Source: 55-13 sp964501275
GTDB taxonomy: Bacteria > Armatimonadota > Fimbriimonadia > Fimbriimonadales > Fimbriimonadaceae
Direction: 5' to 3'
Length of the DNA: 64,000 nucleotides
Assembly: GCA_964501275.1 (NCBI GenBank)
Contig: CAZCSP010000003.1
Coordinates: 127,933-191,932 of the forward strand
Shown here piece after piece: positions 9,404 to 17,764 of this stretch. The notes below the pieces were generated by a model. That model did no database searches. It worked only from the letters and a program-made list of their open reading frames with translations, and was not told the origin of the DNA. A program made the translations under genes and the position numbers. Position 1 is the stretch's first letter; every line of letters begins with the position of its first letter.

Positions 9404-11191
9404 ATGCGAATGGTGAGGATGATGCGGTTCTGGTTGGGGATATTGCTGATGTGGACCTTCGCAATAGCGTGGGCGCAGGATCGGGTGGTGGCTCGGGTGA
9501 ATGTGCTGGGAGCGGCCCAGGTGAGTCAGGAGGCGATCACGGCGGCTTTGCCTTTACGGGTAGGGGACAAGTTCACCGATGAGGAGTTGCGACGGGCGGA
9601 GGAGGCGATTGATCGGTTGGGCTTCTTCAAGGCGGTCTCGGTGACGGCGCTGAAGACAGTGAACGGCGATGAACTGGTCATCCATGTGCAGGAGTGGCCG
9701 GTGGTCGAGAAGATCTTAGTATCGGGGAACCAGGCCGTGAAGACGGAGGACATCCTGCGGGTCCTGGAGATCGAGGTCGGCAAGGTGTTCAACACCCGCA
9801 CCCTGATTGAGAACGTGAAGCAAGTGCGCAATTTGTACACGCGGCGCGGCTTCTTCGGCGACGTTCAGAGCATCGATTTCGAATCGGAGGACAGCACGAC
9901 TTTGAAAGTGGAGATGCTAGAGATGACAGTGAACTCGGTTACACCCTACGGCAACAAGCGCACCAAGACCGACATCATCGAGCGCCTGCTCACCACCAAG
10001 CCGGGAATGCCCTTCAACAAGCATCTCTGGGAATCGGACCTGCGTCGTCTGGCAGCAACAAACTGGTTCCTCGATGTGAAGTCCTACAGCCGCGAATCCA
10101 GCCTCGGGCGGATCGACCTGGTGCCGACGGTATTGGATGGCAAGACGGGCGAGTGGACGGCAGGGCTTGGCACCGAGCCGGGCAGTCCGGTGGTAGGGAC
10201 GATTGGGATTTCCGAATCCAACCTTCGGGGAACCGGCCAATCCATCTCTTTCCGCGGCGCGCAGGGCGTTCAAACGAAAGGGCCAAGCCTGGAGGTGTCC
10301 TATGGCAACCCGTTTTTCACCAAAGACAACCTGTCCTTCGGCCTGAGTCTCTACACGCGTCAGAGCTACCGATTCGCGGGATTGGGAATCTCTACGGGGG
10401 AGGACCCCTCGGGGCAAGAGGCGGTGGGGGAGAGGCGAACCGGGGCGGTCATTGGAGTGACCAAGCAAGTCGATCCCACCACGAGCGCCCAAGTGGGGAT
10501 TCGCGTTGAGGATGTGCGCTCCAACGATCAGAGCACTCCGACGGAAGCAGGCGTCACTCGTCAAAGCGGGGCCTTGGCCAGCCTGGTTCTGGGCTTTACC
10601 CGCAATCGGAGAAACGCCGAGATCGATCCCTCCCGAGGAGATTGGCTGAGGGTGGGCTTGGAGCCCGGATTCAGCCGGATCACCCAGGTTGGCGGGTCGC
10701 TGACGGGTGCAGCGGGCATCGGGGACCACTCGTTCATGAAGACCACCGCCGAGTACCGCGCCTATTGGAGCCCGGATCGTCCAAATGAGGACTCGGATCG
10801 GCCCTCGCGGGTGTTCGCGTTGAGAGTGCGCTATGGGTCGCTCTATGGGGATGCCCCGTTCTCCGAGCAGTTCTTCGTCGGCGGGACAGACACGGTTCGG
10901 GGCTATGCGCAGGATCGGTTCTGGGGCAATCAGATGTTCATCGCGAGCCTTGAGTATCGCCAACCGCTGACCCGAGACGTGGTCCTGATCGGGTTTGCCG
11001 ACTACGGCGGAGCCTGGGGCGGCTATGGCGGCCTCAACGATTTCACCCAGACGCGAGGTGTGAATTTGAACCTAGGCTACGGCCTGGGCCTCAGCTACCG
11101 GGTCCCACGGCTTGGCCCCTTGCGGCTTGATTTTGGCGTGGATAAGACGGGGCGGGTTCGGTCCCACTTCCAGGTGGCAATGCCGTTTTAG
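9404..11191 (+). CDS. BamA/Omp85-family outer-membrane protein
   Basis: Outer-membrane insertase or translocon component. A signal peptide (MMRFWLGILLMWTFAIAWA) is followed by POTRA repeats (GDKFTDEELRRAEEAIDRLGFF; GKVFNTRTLIENVKQVRNLY) to about residue 235. A 16-stranded barrel then runs to the C-terminus, which ends in Phe (FQVAMPF) as barrel proteins usually do. FFVGGTDTVRGYAQDRFWG contains the conserved VRGY barrel motif. At 595 residues it is shorter than E. coli BamA (five POTRAs), fitting about three POTRAs. It marks the host as diderm. The start could be any of three closely spaced Met codons at 9404-9422; all give a usable signal peptide. Confidence 0.9.
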   Translation: MRMVRMMRFWLGILLMWTFAIAWAQDRVVARVNVLGAAQVSQEAITAALPLRVGDKFTDEELRRAEEAIDRLGFFKAVSVTALKTVNGDELVIHVQEWPVVEKILVSGNQAVKTEDILRVLEIEVGKVFNTRTLIENVKQVRNLYTRRGFFGDVQSIDFESEDSTTLKVEMLEMTVNSVTPYGNKRTKTDIIERLLTTKPGMPFNKHLWESDLRRLAATNWFLDVKSYSRESSLGRIDLVPTVLDGKTGEWTAGLGTEPGSPVVGTIGISESNLRGTGQSISFRGAQGVQTKGPSLEVSYGNPFFTKDNLSFGLSLYTRQSYRFAGLGISTGEDPSGQEAVGERRTGAVIGVTKQVDPTTSAQVGIRVEDVRSNDQSTPTEAGVTRQSGALASLVLGFTRNRRNAEIDPSRGDWLRVGLEPGFSRITQVGGSLTGAAGIGDHSFMKTTAEYRAYWSPDRPNEDSDRPSRVFALRVRYGSLYGDAPFSEQFFVGGTDTVRGYAQDRFWGNQMFIASLEYRQPLTRDVVLIGFADYGGAWGGYGGLNDFTQTRGVNLNLGYGLGLSYRVPRLGPLRLDFGVDKTGRVRSHFQVAMPF

Positions 11192-11225
11192 GGGGCTCGG
11201 AACGCGACAATTACAAGTCTCCCCC

Positions 11226-12023
11226 TTATTCCCTCATTCCCTCCACCCCTATTCCTGCCACACTCGCCACCCAAGCCTGACCCTCGGGTGGAGTCTGGGT
11301 TGCGCCTGTTAGAACGAGGAGGGTAGGGCATCCGGCTTGGATCCCGGCTTCGATGTCCGTGTCCATCCGATCTCCTATCACCAGGGCGTCTTTGGCCTCG
11401 ACTTGGGCGTCGTGAAGGATCAGCTGGACTAGGAATGGGTTTGGCTTACCCACGATATAAGGCTCTACCTCCGCACACGTCTTCACCGCCGCGACCAAGG
11501 AGCCAGAGCCGGGGATGAAGCGGCCTCCCTCCATCGGATAGGTTGGGTCGGCGTTGGTGGCGACGAACCTGGCTCCGCCCCGGATGTGTTGCATGGCTTG
11601 GTTGAGCAGGTCGTAGGAGAACGACTTGCAGATACCGACGACCACGGAGGCGGGAGCTTGATCAGTGATGGCGATGCCAGATCGCGAGAGCGTCTCTCCC
11701 AAGCCGGGCTCCCCGACGACGAAGGCCGAGGGTAGGCCCTCTTGGCGCAGATAAGCGGCGGTCCCGATGGCGGAGGAGTACACCTCTTCGGCATGGGCCT
11801 CAAACCCAAGTCGGGACAGCTTGGCCGCATAGGTGTCGCGGGTTTGGCTGGAGTTGTTGGTCAGGAAGCGGATGCCTGCGCCTTGGCTTCTCAGCCGGAC
11901 TAATGCCGCGGCCGCCCCTGGGATGGGTTCCTCCCCCCGGAACAGCGTGCCGTCGAGGTCGAAGATGTAAAGACGGTAAGGCACTCCAGATTGTAGCTTG
12001 GCTCCAAAGTCCCCAAGGGGCAT
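11226..12023 (-). CDS. HAD-superfamily sugar/aryl phosphatase (NagD-like)
   Basis: Cytoplasmic phosphatase. IFDLDGTLFRG is the HAD motif I (nucleophile and acid/base Asp), FLTNNSSQ is the NagD-class motif II, and VIGDRMDTDIEAG supplies motif IV. The cap region has the C2a arrangement expected of NagD or 4-nitrophenylphosphatase relatives. The true substrate cannot be read from sequence. The ATG at 12023 has no Shine-Dalgarno sequence and leaves only 26 bp to the divergent dgcA-like start; a GTG at 11984 (opening MPYRLYIFDLDG) is an equally good start. Confidence 0.85.
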   Translation of the reverse strand: MPLGDFGAKLQSGVPYRLYIFDLDGTLFRGEEPIPGAAAALVRLRSQGAGIRFLTNNSSQTRDTYAAKLSRLGFEAHAEEVYSSAIGTAAYLRQEGLPSAFVVGEPGLGETLSRSGIAITDQAPASVVVGICKSFSYDLLNQAMQHIRGGARFVATNADPTYPMEGGRFIPGSGSLVAAVKTCAEVEPYIVGKPNPFLVQLILHDAQVEAKDALVIGDRMDTDIEAGIQAGCPTLLVLTGATQTPPEGQAWVASVAGIGVEGMRE

Positions 12024-12049
12024 CCGGGGGAGAGGTAGTCTGAACTTCC

Positions 12050-13180
12050 GTGCTGAGTGTCGCCTTCCGCCGATTGGAACTCCAAAAACTGTATCCGCTT
12101 GCGATCAGTCGAGGTGTCCAGGCGTCTTCTGAGAACCTGTTTGTCGAGGTCAGCGACGGAACCTACACGGGAATCGGAGAGCTTTCTCCGGCGACGGCAA
12201 GCTTGTGGACGGCGGAGCGTGGACAAGCTCAACTCGATGCGTTTGTGCGGGGGCGTCACGACCACCTGGAGATGGGGGACACCACCAAGCCGGATTCTGC
12301 GGTCGAGGTGCTGAAGAGGATCGGATCGGCCTTCGCCACCAAGGATCCCGAAGGGTTGCTCATCGCCGATGTTTGGCGGGCAATGATGGAGTGGAATCTG
12401 GACCCGCCCGCGATGGCGGCGCTAGATGTCGCACTTTGGGACCTGCTGGCAAAGCGAGCCGGGATGCCCCTCTATCAGCTCTTAGGGCTCTCCAAGCGCC
12501 AGGTACCCACCAGCCTGACCATCGGCCTCAACCCTCCTGAAGTCACGAGGGAGCGCGTTCCCGACATTCTCCGCCGAACCGGCGCAAAGTGCCTCAAAAT
12601 CAAATTAGGCTCCCCGGAGGGCAGGGAATACGACAAAGCCCATTTCCTGGCCGCCGCCGAAGCGGCGAAACCGTTCAACGTGCAACTTCGCGCAGATGCC
12701 AATGGGGGCTGGACGGTGGATGAAGCCCGGATGATGATGCCCTGGCTGGCCTCGCGCGGCGTGGACTATGTGGAACAGCCATTGGTCGAGGGTGCCGAGG
12801 AGGATTTGCCAAGAATCTTTGAGAATCGGCCCTTCCCGATCTTCGTCGATGAGAGTTGCCGCTTCAGCCATGACATCCCCAAGTGGGCTCACGCCGTGGA
12901 CGGCATCAATCTCAAGCTGATGAAGTGCGGCGGAATCACCGAAGCTCTGCGGATCGTCGCGACTGCCAAGGCGTTTAACCTAAAAACCATGATCGGATGC
13001 ATGAGCGAGTCCAGTATTGCCATCGCGGCGGGGGCGGCATTGGGGTCCTTATTCGACCATGTAGACCTGGACTCCCACTTGAATCTCAATCCCGATCCGG
13101 CTATCGGGGCGCCCATCATCGACGGCATGATTACCCCGACCGACGAACCAGGCCACGGCGGGAGGTTGCGCGATGCTTAA
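12050..13180 (+). CDS. dgcA: Enolase-superfamily epimerase, probable N-acetyl-D-glutamate racemase DgcA
   Basis: Member of the muconate-lactonizing/dipeptide-epimerase branch of the enolase superfamily. Catalytic KxK is at 183/185 (LKIKLG); metal ligands are Asp216 (RADANGGW), Glu242 (VEQPL) and Asp267 (VDES), with a second catalytic Lys at 289 or 292 (LKLMKCGG). By itself it would be called L-Ala-D/L-Glu epimerase. The directly overlapping DUF1611 gene instead matches the DgcN-DgcA pair described for D-glutamate use, in which DgcA racemises N-acetyl-D-glutamate. The start is GTG at 12050; 376 residues is normal. The overlap with the next gene is 8 bp, so they are translationally coupled. Confidence 0.85.
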   Translation: MLSVAFRRLELQKLYPLAISRGVQASSENLFVEVSDGTYTGIGELSPATASLWTAERGQAQLDAFVRGRHDHLEMGDTTKPDSAVEVLKRIGSAFATKDPEGLLIADVWRAMMEWNLDPPAMAALDVALWDLLAKRAGMPLYQLLGLSKRQVPTSLTIGLNPPEVTRERVPDILRRTGAKCLKIKLGSPEGREYDKAHFLAAAEAAKPFNVQLRADANGGWTVDEARMMMPWLASRGVDYVEQPLVEGAEEDLPRIFENRPFPIFVDESCRFSHDIPKWAHAVDGINLKLMKCGGITEALRIVATAKAFNLKTMIGCMSESSIAIAAGAALGSLFDHVDLDSHLNLNPDPAIGAPIIDGMITPTDEPGHGGRLRDA

Positions 13181-14222
13181 GCGAGACGAGCCGCTCGCCA
13201 TCTTCATGGAGGGCGCAACCCGGAACAGCATTGGCAAGATGGGGTTCGGCATCCTTCGCTACTCGCCCAATCCGATTGCCTGCGTGATCGACTCGGAACA
13301 GGCGGGAAGAGACGCCGCCGAATTGACCGGAATCCCGCGCAACGCTCCGGTGGTCTCCAGTGTGCGGGAGGCGATCGAGAAGGGAGCCAAGGTTCTGGTT
13401 TTGGGAATTGCACCCGCTGGAGGATTGATCCCGCCAGATTGGTATCCCCTCATTGACGAGGCGATTTCGGCGGGAATGTCAGTAGTCAACGGCCTTCACG
13501 ACCTCCTAGGCCCTCGCTATCGAGACCTCGGTCAGGGCCAGTATGTTTGGGACATCCGGGTGGAGCCCAGCGATATCGGAGTGGCCACCGGCGCGGCCAA
13601 CCACCTCCCAGCCAAGCGTGTGCTGATGATCGGCACGGATATGGCAATCGGGAAGATGACCGCCGGACTCGAACTGTACCGAGCTTTGCGGGAGCGGGGG
13701 GTTGCGACGGAGTTCGTGGCGACCGGCCAGATCGGAATCACCATCACCGGGCGGGGCGTGCCGTTGGACGCGATTCGGGTGGACTATGCCGCCGGGGCCA
13801 TGGAGAAGGCGGTGGTGGAGGCTTCAGAGGGCGGGACGGAGATTATTATTGTGGAAGGTCAAGGGGCTTTGGCCCACCCCGGAAGCACAGCGAACCTCCC
13901 CCTACTCAGAGGGTCTATGCCCACCCACTTGGTGCTGTGCCATCGAGCCGGGCAAACCTATCTTCAGAAGTTGCCAGACGTCCCGGTTCCGAATCTGGCC
14001 GACTACATTCGGCTTTATGAGGACCTGGCCTCAGTCGGGGGAACCTTCCCCCGACCGACGACCGTTGGCATCGCCCTGAATACCAGTCATCTGGACGACC
14101 ACGCCGCCATCTGCGCGATGGCTCACGTCGAGCGCGAGACCGGTCTGATGACCTGCGACCCCGTGCGCTTTGGTCCCGACCGGTTGGCCAACAACCTGAT
14201 GGGGTTAACCCCAAAGCGCTGA
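13173..14222 (+). CDS. dgcN: DUF1611 P-loop protein, probable D-glutamate N-acetyltransferase DgcN
   Basis: 349-residue DUF1611 protein. The N-terminal half is Rossmann-like (NPIACVIDSEQAG; VLVLGIAPAGG). The C-terminal half holds the P-loop GTDMAIGKMT (154-163), then TGQIGITITGRGVP and a Walker-B-like IIIVEGQGAL. Members of this family paired with a dipeptide-epimerase-like gene have been reported to acetylate D-glutamate with acetyl-CoA, feeding DgcA. The order and overlap here reproduce that pairing. Its end overlaps the convergent ATPase gene by 18 bp. Function is by family and neighbourhood; no acetyl-CoA site is obvious to the eye. Confidence 0.82.
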   Translation: MLKRDEPLAIFMEGATRNSIGKMGFGILRYSPNPIACVIDSEQAGRDAAELTGIPRNAPVVSSVREAIEKGAKVLVLGIAPAGGLIPPDWYPLIDEAISAGMSVVNGLHDLLGPRYRDLGQGQYVWDIRVEPSDIGVATGAANHLPAKRVLMIGTDMAIGKMTAGLELYRALRERGVATEFVATGQIGITITGRGVPLDAIRVDYAAGAMEKAVVEASEGGTEIIIVEGQGALAHPGSTANLPLLRGSMPTHLVLCHRAGQTYLQKLPDVPVPNLADYIRLYEDLASVGGTFPRPTTVGIALNTSHLDDHAAICAMAHVERETGLMTCDPVRFGPDRLANNLMGLTPKR

Positions 14223-15428
14223 GATCGGAATCGCCCAGATTTTTCCGCTTACTTGCTCGACCTTGTTTCCTCCGTAGAGCAAGACTCCCAGTTGGAGTTT
14301 CCCCTCGGCGATATCATCCAGGTAATTCAAGCCTTTGAGGTCGTTCATGTGAATCGACTTGGAAGCCTTAACCTCGATCCCGACCACTTCACCGCCCCTC
14401 GCTTCCAAGACGAAATCGACCTCGTTCTGGTTGGCGGTTCTCAGATGGTGGACGCTCGGGCGTCGCTCCGAGAACCGGGCGAGCTTCTTGATCTCCATCG
14501 CGACAAAGCTCTCCAACACCGATCCCAAGCGGTCCCGACTACGATGCAGCATCGCCGGAGTGATGTTCTCCAACTGGCACAACAGGCCGGAGTCCACGAG
14601 GAACGTCTTGGGCGTCTTCGTCATCCTCAATCCACGGTTAGTGGACCAGATCGGGAAGTCGTGGAGGAGAAAAATCGCATCCAGCAAATCCAGATACCGG
14701 TGCAACGTGGTGTTGGGAATACCGGTATCCCGCGATAGGCTGGCGACGTTGAGCGTCGAACCAGACCTCGCCGCCAACAGCCTCAGAATTTTGGGAATCT
14801 GAGTCAGTGCGTCGATGTTGGATAGTTCCCGCACGTCCCGCTCGATGATGGAGCGCAAATAGTCCTCAAACCAACGCGCCCGGCTTGCCGCTGTCTTTCG
14901 CACATTGGATTCGGGAAACCCGCCGACCGTGATCCGGTGGAACAGATCGTCGTCGTCCATCTCGGGCGCAGACTGGGGGAGGTTCCCCGAGAACAGCTTG
15001 TCCACCAGATTCCCCGCCGATCCCTCCAGCTCGCTTTGGCTGAAAGGGAGCAGGTCGATAATCGCCATGCGCCCCGCCAAGGAGTCAGCCACTTTTGGGA
15101 GAAAGAGGACGTTGGCCGAGCCAGTCAGGATATATCGCCCAGGGATGCGGTTTTCATCCACCAACAGCTTCAGCGGGAGGAAGATCTCCGGCACCCTTTG
15201 AACCTCGTCGATGACCAGAGGCCCGTCGAAGTCGGTGAGGAACCCCAATGGGTTGGCAGCGGCTTGCTCAAGATAGAGCGGGTTATCGAAGGTGATGTAG
15301 CGCCGCTCTTCGGTCACGAACGACTTCGCCAGCGTGCTCTTGCCGCACTGCCTTGGGCCGTGGATCAACACGACGGGCGTGTCGGTCAACGCGTCTTCGA
15401 TTTCCGCCTCTGCGATCCTTTTAATCAT
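14205..15428 (-). CDS. AAA ATPase with DUF4143 domain
   Basis: 407-residue protein with Walker A GPRQCGKST (about 25-33), Walker B PLVIDEVQRVPE, sensor-like ILTGSAN (about 97-103), a winged-helix segment (SLSRDTGIPNTTLHRYLDLL) and a C-terminal DUF4143 region with a PD-(D/E)xK-like core (NEVDFVLEARGGEVVGIEVKAS). This is the common AAA_14-DUF4143 architecture. Cellular roles are poorly defined; links to toxin-antitoxin-like or mobile contexts are often suggested. No partner gene is adjacent. A palindromic run (ATTTCCCATTgaATGGGAAATTT at about 15493-15515) lies upstream and may be an operator. Confidence 0.85.
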   Translation of the reverse strand: MIKRIAEAEIEDALTDTPVVLIHGPRQCGKSTLAKSFVTEERRYITFDNPLYLEQAAANPLGFLTDFDGPLVIDEVQRVPEIFLPLKLLVDENRIPGRYILTGSANVLFLPKVADSLAGRMAIIDLLPFSQSELEGSAGNLVDKLFSGNLPQSAPEMDDDDLFHRITVGGFPESNVRKTAASRARWFEDYLRSIIERDVRELSNIDALTQIPKILRLLAARSGSTLNVASLSRDTGIPNTTLHRYLDLLDAIFLLHDFPIWSTNRGLRMTKTPKTFLVDSGLLCQLENITPAMLHRSRDRLGSVLESFVAMEIKKLARFSERRPSVHHLRTANQNEVDFVLEARGGEVVGIEVKASKSIHMNDLKGLNYLDDIAEGKLQLGVLLYGGNKVEQVSGKIWAIPISALWG

Positions 15429-15528
15429 GCCATCACCTGGTCGGTATTATGCCACATGATGGTTGTAAAGTTACCACTCAGTGGTAAAAAATTTCCCATT
15501 GAATGGGAAATTTACATGGAAAATTGAA

Positions 15529-15744
15529 CTAGGAACCGGGGGATATGGGCGGATTTCCGGGAGTGTTGAGGCTCTTCTTTTTCTTGGACTCCTGTACCAG
15601 TCCAAGGACGATGAGGAGGGCTCCGAGACCGAAGGCGGTGGGGATAAACCAGATGATGGTGGTGACAACCCAGTAACCAGCGTAGATCAGGGCCGAGGCG
15701 GCGACGATCAGCAGTCCGTAGTAGAGAAGCCTGTTCTTGGGCAT
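15529..15744 (-). CDS. Small two-helix membrane protein, function unknown
   Basis: 71 residues: MPKNRLLYYG opens directly into two hydrophobic helices (LLIVAASALIYAGYWVV and FIPTAFGLGALLIVLGL), ending in a KKKK cluster and a Pro/Gly-rich tail, so both ends are probably cytoplasmic. No family recognised. It stands alone. Confidence 0.6.
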   Translation of the reverse strand: MPKNRLLYYGLLIVAASALIYAGYWVVTTIIWFIPTAFGLGALLIVLGLVQESKKKKSLNTPGNPPISPGS

Positions 15745-15791
15745 AACTCAGTTTACGGTACAGACCCTGGGAAGGGTGCGTATTGCTGTGA

Positions 15792-16112
15792 TTAGCTACG
15801 AGAAGTTTTGCCGCGCTGCTCTTTTGCGCCCAGGGATGTGCCGCTGGTTCCCAGCCTCTGCCTTAGCTGGATAGCTGGGCCTTCAATCCCAAGTCGGACG
15901 ACTTCAGCCCGAGCGTCCTCCTCGACCTTTGCTGCCTCAATGAGCTAGGTTGCGGAGGCGCCAGGCAGCCTGACGAAGATCGAAGGTGGATTCCGGTTCA
16001 AGTTCCCGGCGAGCGCGATGTAGGAGGAAAACGCCCAATCCAAGTTAAACTACATGCCTTCGCGCGAGGAAAGGAACGTCCGATAGAATCCGTTCTTGAA
16101 GTAAAGTCTCAC
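15792..16112 (-). pseudogene. Possible decayed small gene with two in-frame amber codons
   Basis: Reading the minus strand from a GTG at 16112, one frame runs 106 codons to TAA at 15792, broken only by two TAG codons (after REGM and after LPGASAT). Around the stops the translation looks coding: FNLDWAFSSYIALAGN, NPPSIFVRLPGASAT, LIEAAKVEEDARAEVV. Third positions are mostly G or C, like neighbouring genes. A GAG-to-TAG change would explain the second stop (SATELIEAAK). No family recognised. The start is 2 bp from the divergent DUF1080 gene, which also suggests the left end has been damaged. Chance cannot be excluded. Confidence 0.35.
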
Positions 16113-16114
16113 GC

Positions 16115-16975
16115 ATGAGCATCGACCCCTCTTTCGTTGGCCGCTGGGACATGACGGTTCATCATCCCGACGGCGACTTCCCTTCTTGGTTTGAACTGAA
16201 CGCCGACGGTTCCGGGCAGTTCGTTGGCCAGTTTGGGAGCGCCCGGCCTATTGCCACGTCTTCTACAAAAGACGGCATCCTCACTTTCTCTCTTCCCAAG
16301 CAATACGAACCGAGGGAGGACGATATGGTCTTTGAGGGGCAACTGAGTGGGGAGATCGTCGAGGGCGATACCACCCATAGCGATGGTTCTCCGCTGAAGT
16401 GGTCTGCCGTCAAAGCTCCGGCTCTTCCCTACCGTGAAACCCAGTGGGGTGATCCGGTGAACCTCATTGGGTCCGATCTTTCCAACTGGGAGCCCCGATC
16501 TCCAAACTGGGAGGTCAACTGGAAGATCGAGGATGGCTGCCTGGTGAATACAAAGGTCGGCTCTGATTTGATCCTCAACGATGCCTACGGAGACTTCAAA
16601 CTCGTCTGCGAGTACAAGTACCCCGCCGGGAGCAATAGCGGAATCTACCTGCGGGGCCGCTACGAGGTTCAGATTCTGGATGACTATGGCAAGGAACCGT
16701 CTTGGGGTTCCAGCGCGGCGGTCTATGGATTCCTGGTTCCCTCCAAGAACGCCATCACCCCCCCTGAGGAGTGGAACACCATTGAGATCGAGTTGGTGGG
16801 TCGATGGGCGACCATCGTCCTGAATGGCGAAACCGTGATTGATCGGAAGGAGATTCCGGGCATCACTGGAGGGGCATTGGAGTCTAGTGAAGGCGCTCCG
16901 GGCCGGCTGTTCCTCCAAGGCGACCATGGGCCGATCACGTTTCGGAAGATCGAGGTGGTGCCTGCCATTAACTAG
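16115..16975 (+). CDS. DUF1080 (3-keto-disaccharide hydrolase-like) protein
   Basis: The C-terminal 180 residues form a concanavalin-like DUF1080 domain: NLIGSDLSNWEPR, the strand DFKLVCEYKYP, the signature GSNSGIYLRGRYEVQILDDYG and the closing LQGDHGPITFRKIEV. The first 90 residues are a small beta domain (PSFVGRWDMTVHHPDGDFPSW) also seen ahead of DUF1080 in this kind of protein. DUF1080 proteins act on keto-sugars or bind glycans and are usually exported; no signal peptide is visible here, so the product may be cytoplasmic. The ATG at 16115 has no clear Shine-Dalgarno sequence. Confidence 0.85.
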   Translation: MSIDPSFVGRWDMTVHHPDGDFPSWFELNADGSGQFVGQFGSARPIATSSTKDGILTFSLPKQYEPREDDMVFEGQLSGEIVEGDTTHSDGSPLKWSAVKAPALPYRETQWGDPVNLIGSDLSNWEPRSPNWEVNWKIEDGCLVNTKVGSDLILNDAYGDFKLVCEYKYPAGSNSGIYLRGRYEVQILDDYGKEPSWGSSAAVYGFLVPSKNAITPPEEWNTIEIELVGRWATIVLNGETVIDRKEIPGITGGALESSEGAPGRLFLQGDHGPITFRKIEVVPAIN

Positions 16976-17020
16976 GAACCAACCCGGAGATCAACGGCCC
17001 TAATCTGCCAAAATAGCCCT

Positions 17021-17764
17021 ATGGCAGGCCATTCCAAATGGAAGAACATTCGGATTCGCAAGGGCAAACAGGACGCGGTCCGAGGCAAGCTCTTCACCAA
17101 GATCAGCCGCGAGATCATCGTTGCGGCGAGAGCAGGCGGGGGGGATCCAGGCATGAATCCGCGGCTCCGAGTTGCTGTGGAAAAGGCCCGCGACGCCTCG
17201 ATGCCCGTAGACAACATCAAGCGAGCCATCGACCGGGGCACGGGCGCGATTGAAGGAGCGGCCTATGAGGAGATTGTGTACGAAGGCTATGGCCCAGGCG
17301 GCTCGGCGATCATCCTGGAGTGCTATTCAGAAAATCGCAACCGCACCGTCGCCGAAGTCCGCCACGCCTTCAGCAAGAATGGGGGCAACCTGGCGGAGAA
17401 CGGGTCGGTGGCCTGGCAGTTCAAGCACGTGGGTCAGATCGCAATAGACCGAGGGTCTATCGACGAGGATGAGTTGACCTTGGCCGCCTTGGATTCAGGA
17501 GCCGAGGACATTCAATCCGACGAGGATGAGTTCACCGTCTACACGGCGATGGAAGACCTTCACAAAGTGAACGATGCCTTGGCGCAGGCAGGCTATAAAG
17601 CTCGCGAGGTTGGCCTGAATTACGTTCCCACCAACAAAGCCGATCTCTCCAAAGACGATGCTCTCAAGCTCATCAAGCTCCTCGATATGCTGGAAGAGTT
17701 GGACGATGTGCAAGAGACGTACATGAACGTGGACATTTCGGAGGACGTCCTCCAAGAAGCTTGA
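17021..17764 (+). CDS. yebC: YebC/TACO1-family protein
   Basis: 247-residue YebC-family protein, beginning with the signature MAGHSKWKNIRIRKGKQD and including the GYGPGGSAIILECYSENRNRT motif. Family members bind DNA as regulators (PmpR) or assist ribosomes on proline-rich stretches; the short-type YebC acts in translation in some bacteria. It opens a tightly packed run: its stop TGA overlaps the TTG start of the rhomboid gene by 4 bp. Confidence 0.95.
   Translation: MAGHSKWKNIRIRKGKQDAVRGKLFTKISREIIVAARAGGGDPGMNPRLRVAVEKARDASMPVDNIKRAIDRGTGAIEGAAYEEIVYEGYGPGGSAIILECYSENRNRTVAEVRHAFSKNGGNLAENGSVAWQFKHVGQIAIDRGSIDEDELTLAALDSGAEDIQSDEDEFTVYTAMEDLHKVNDALAQAGYKAREVGLNYVPTNKADLSKDDALKLIKLLDMLEELDDVQETYMNVDISEDVLQEA

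Noticed and set aside
14205..15428. Toxin-antitoxin or abortive-infection module around the DUF4143 ATPase
   Set aside because: No partner gene or antitoxin-like frame is adjacent; the family alone is not evidence.
15792..16112. Pyrrolysine or amber recoding
   Set aside because: No Pyl genes or suppressor tRNA seen; decay is simpler.
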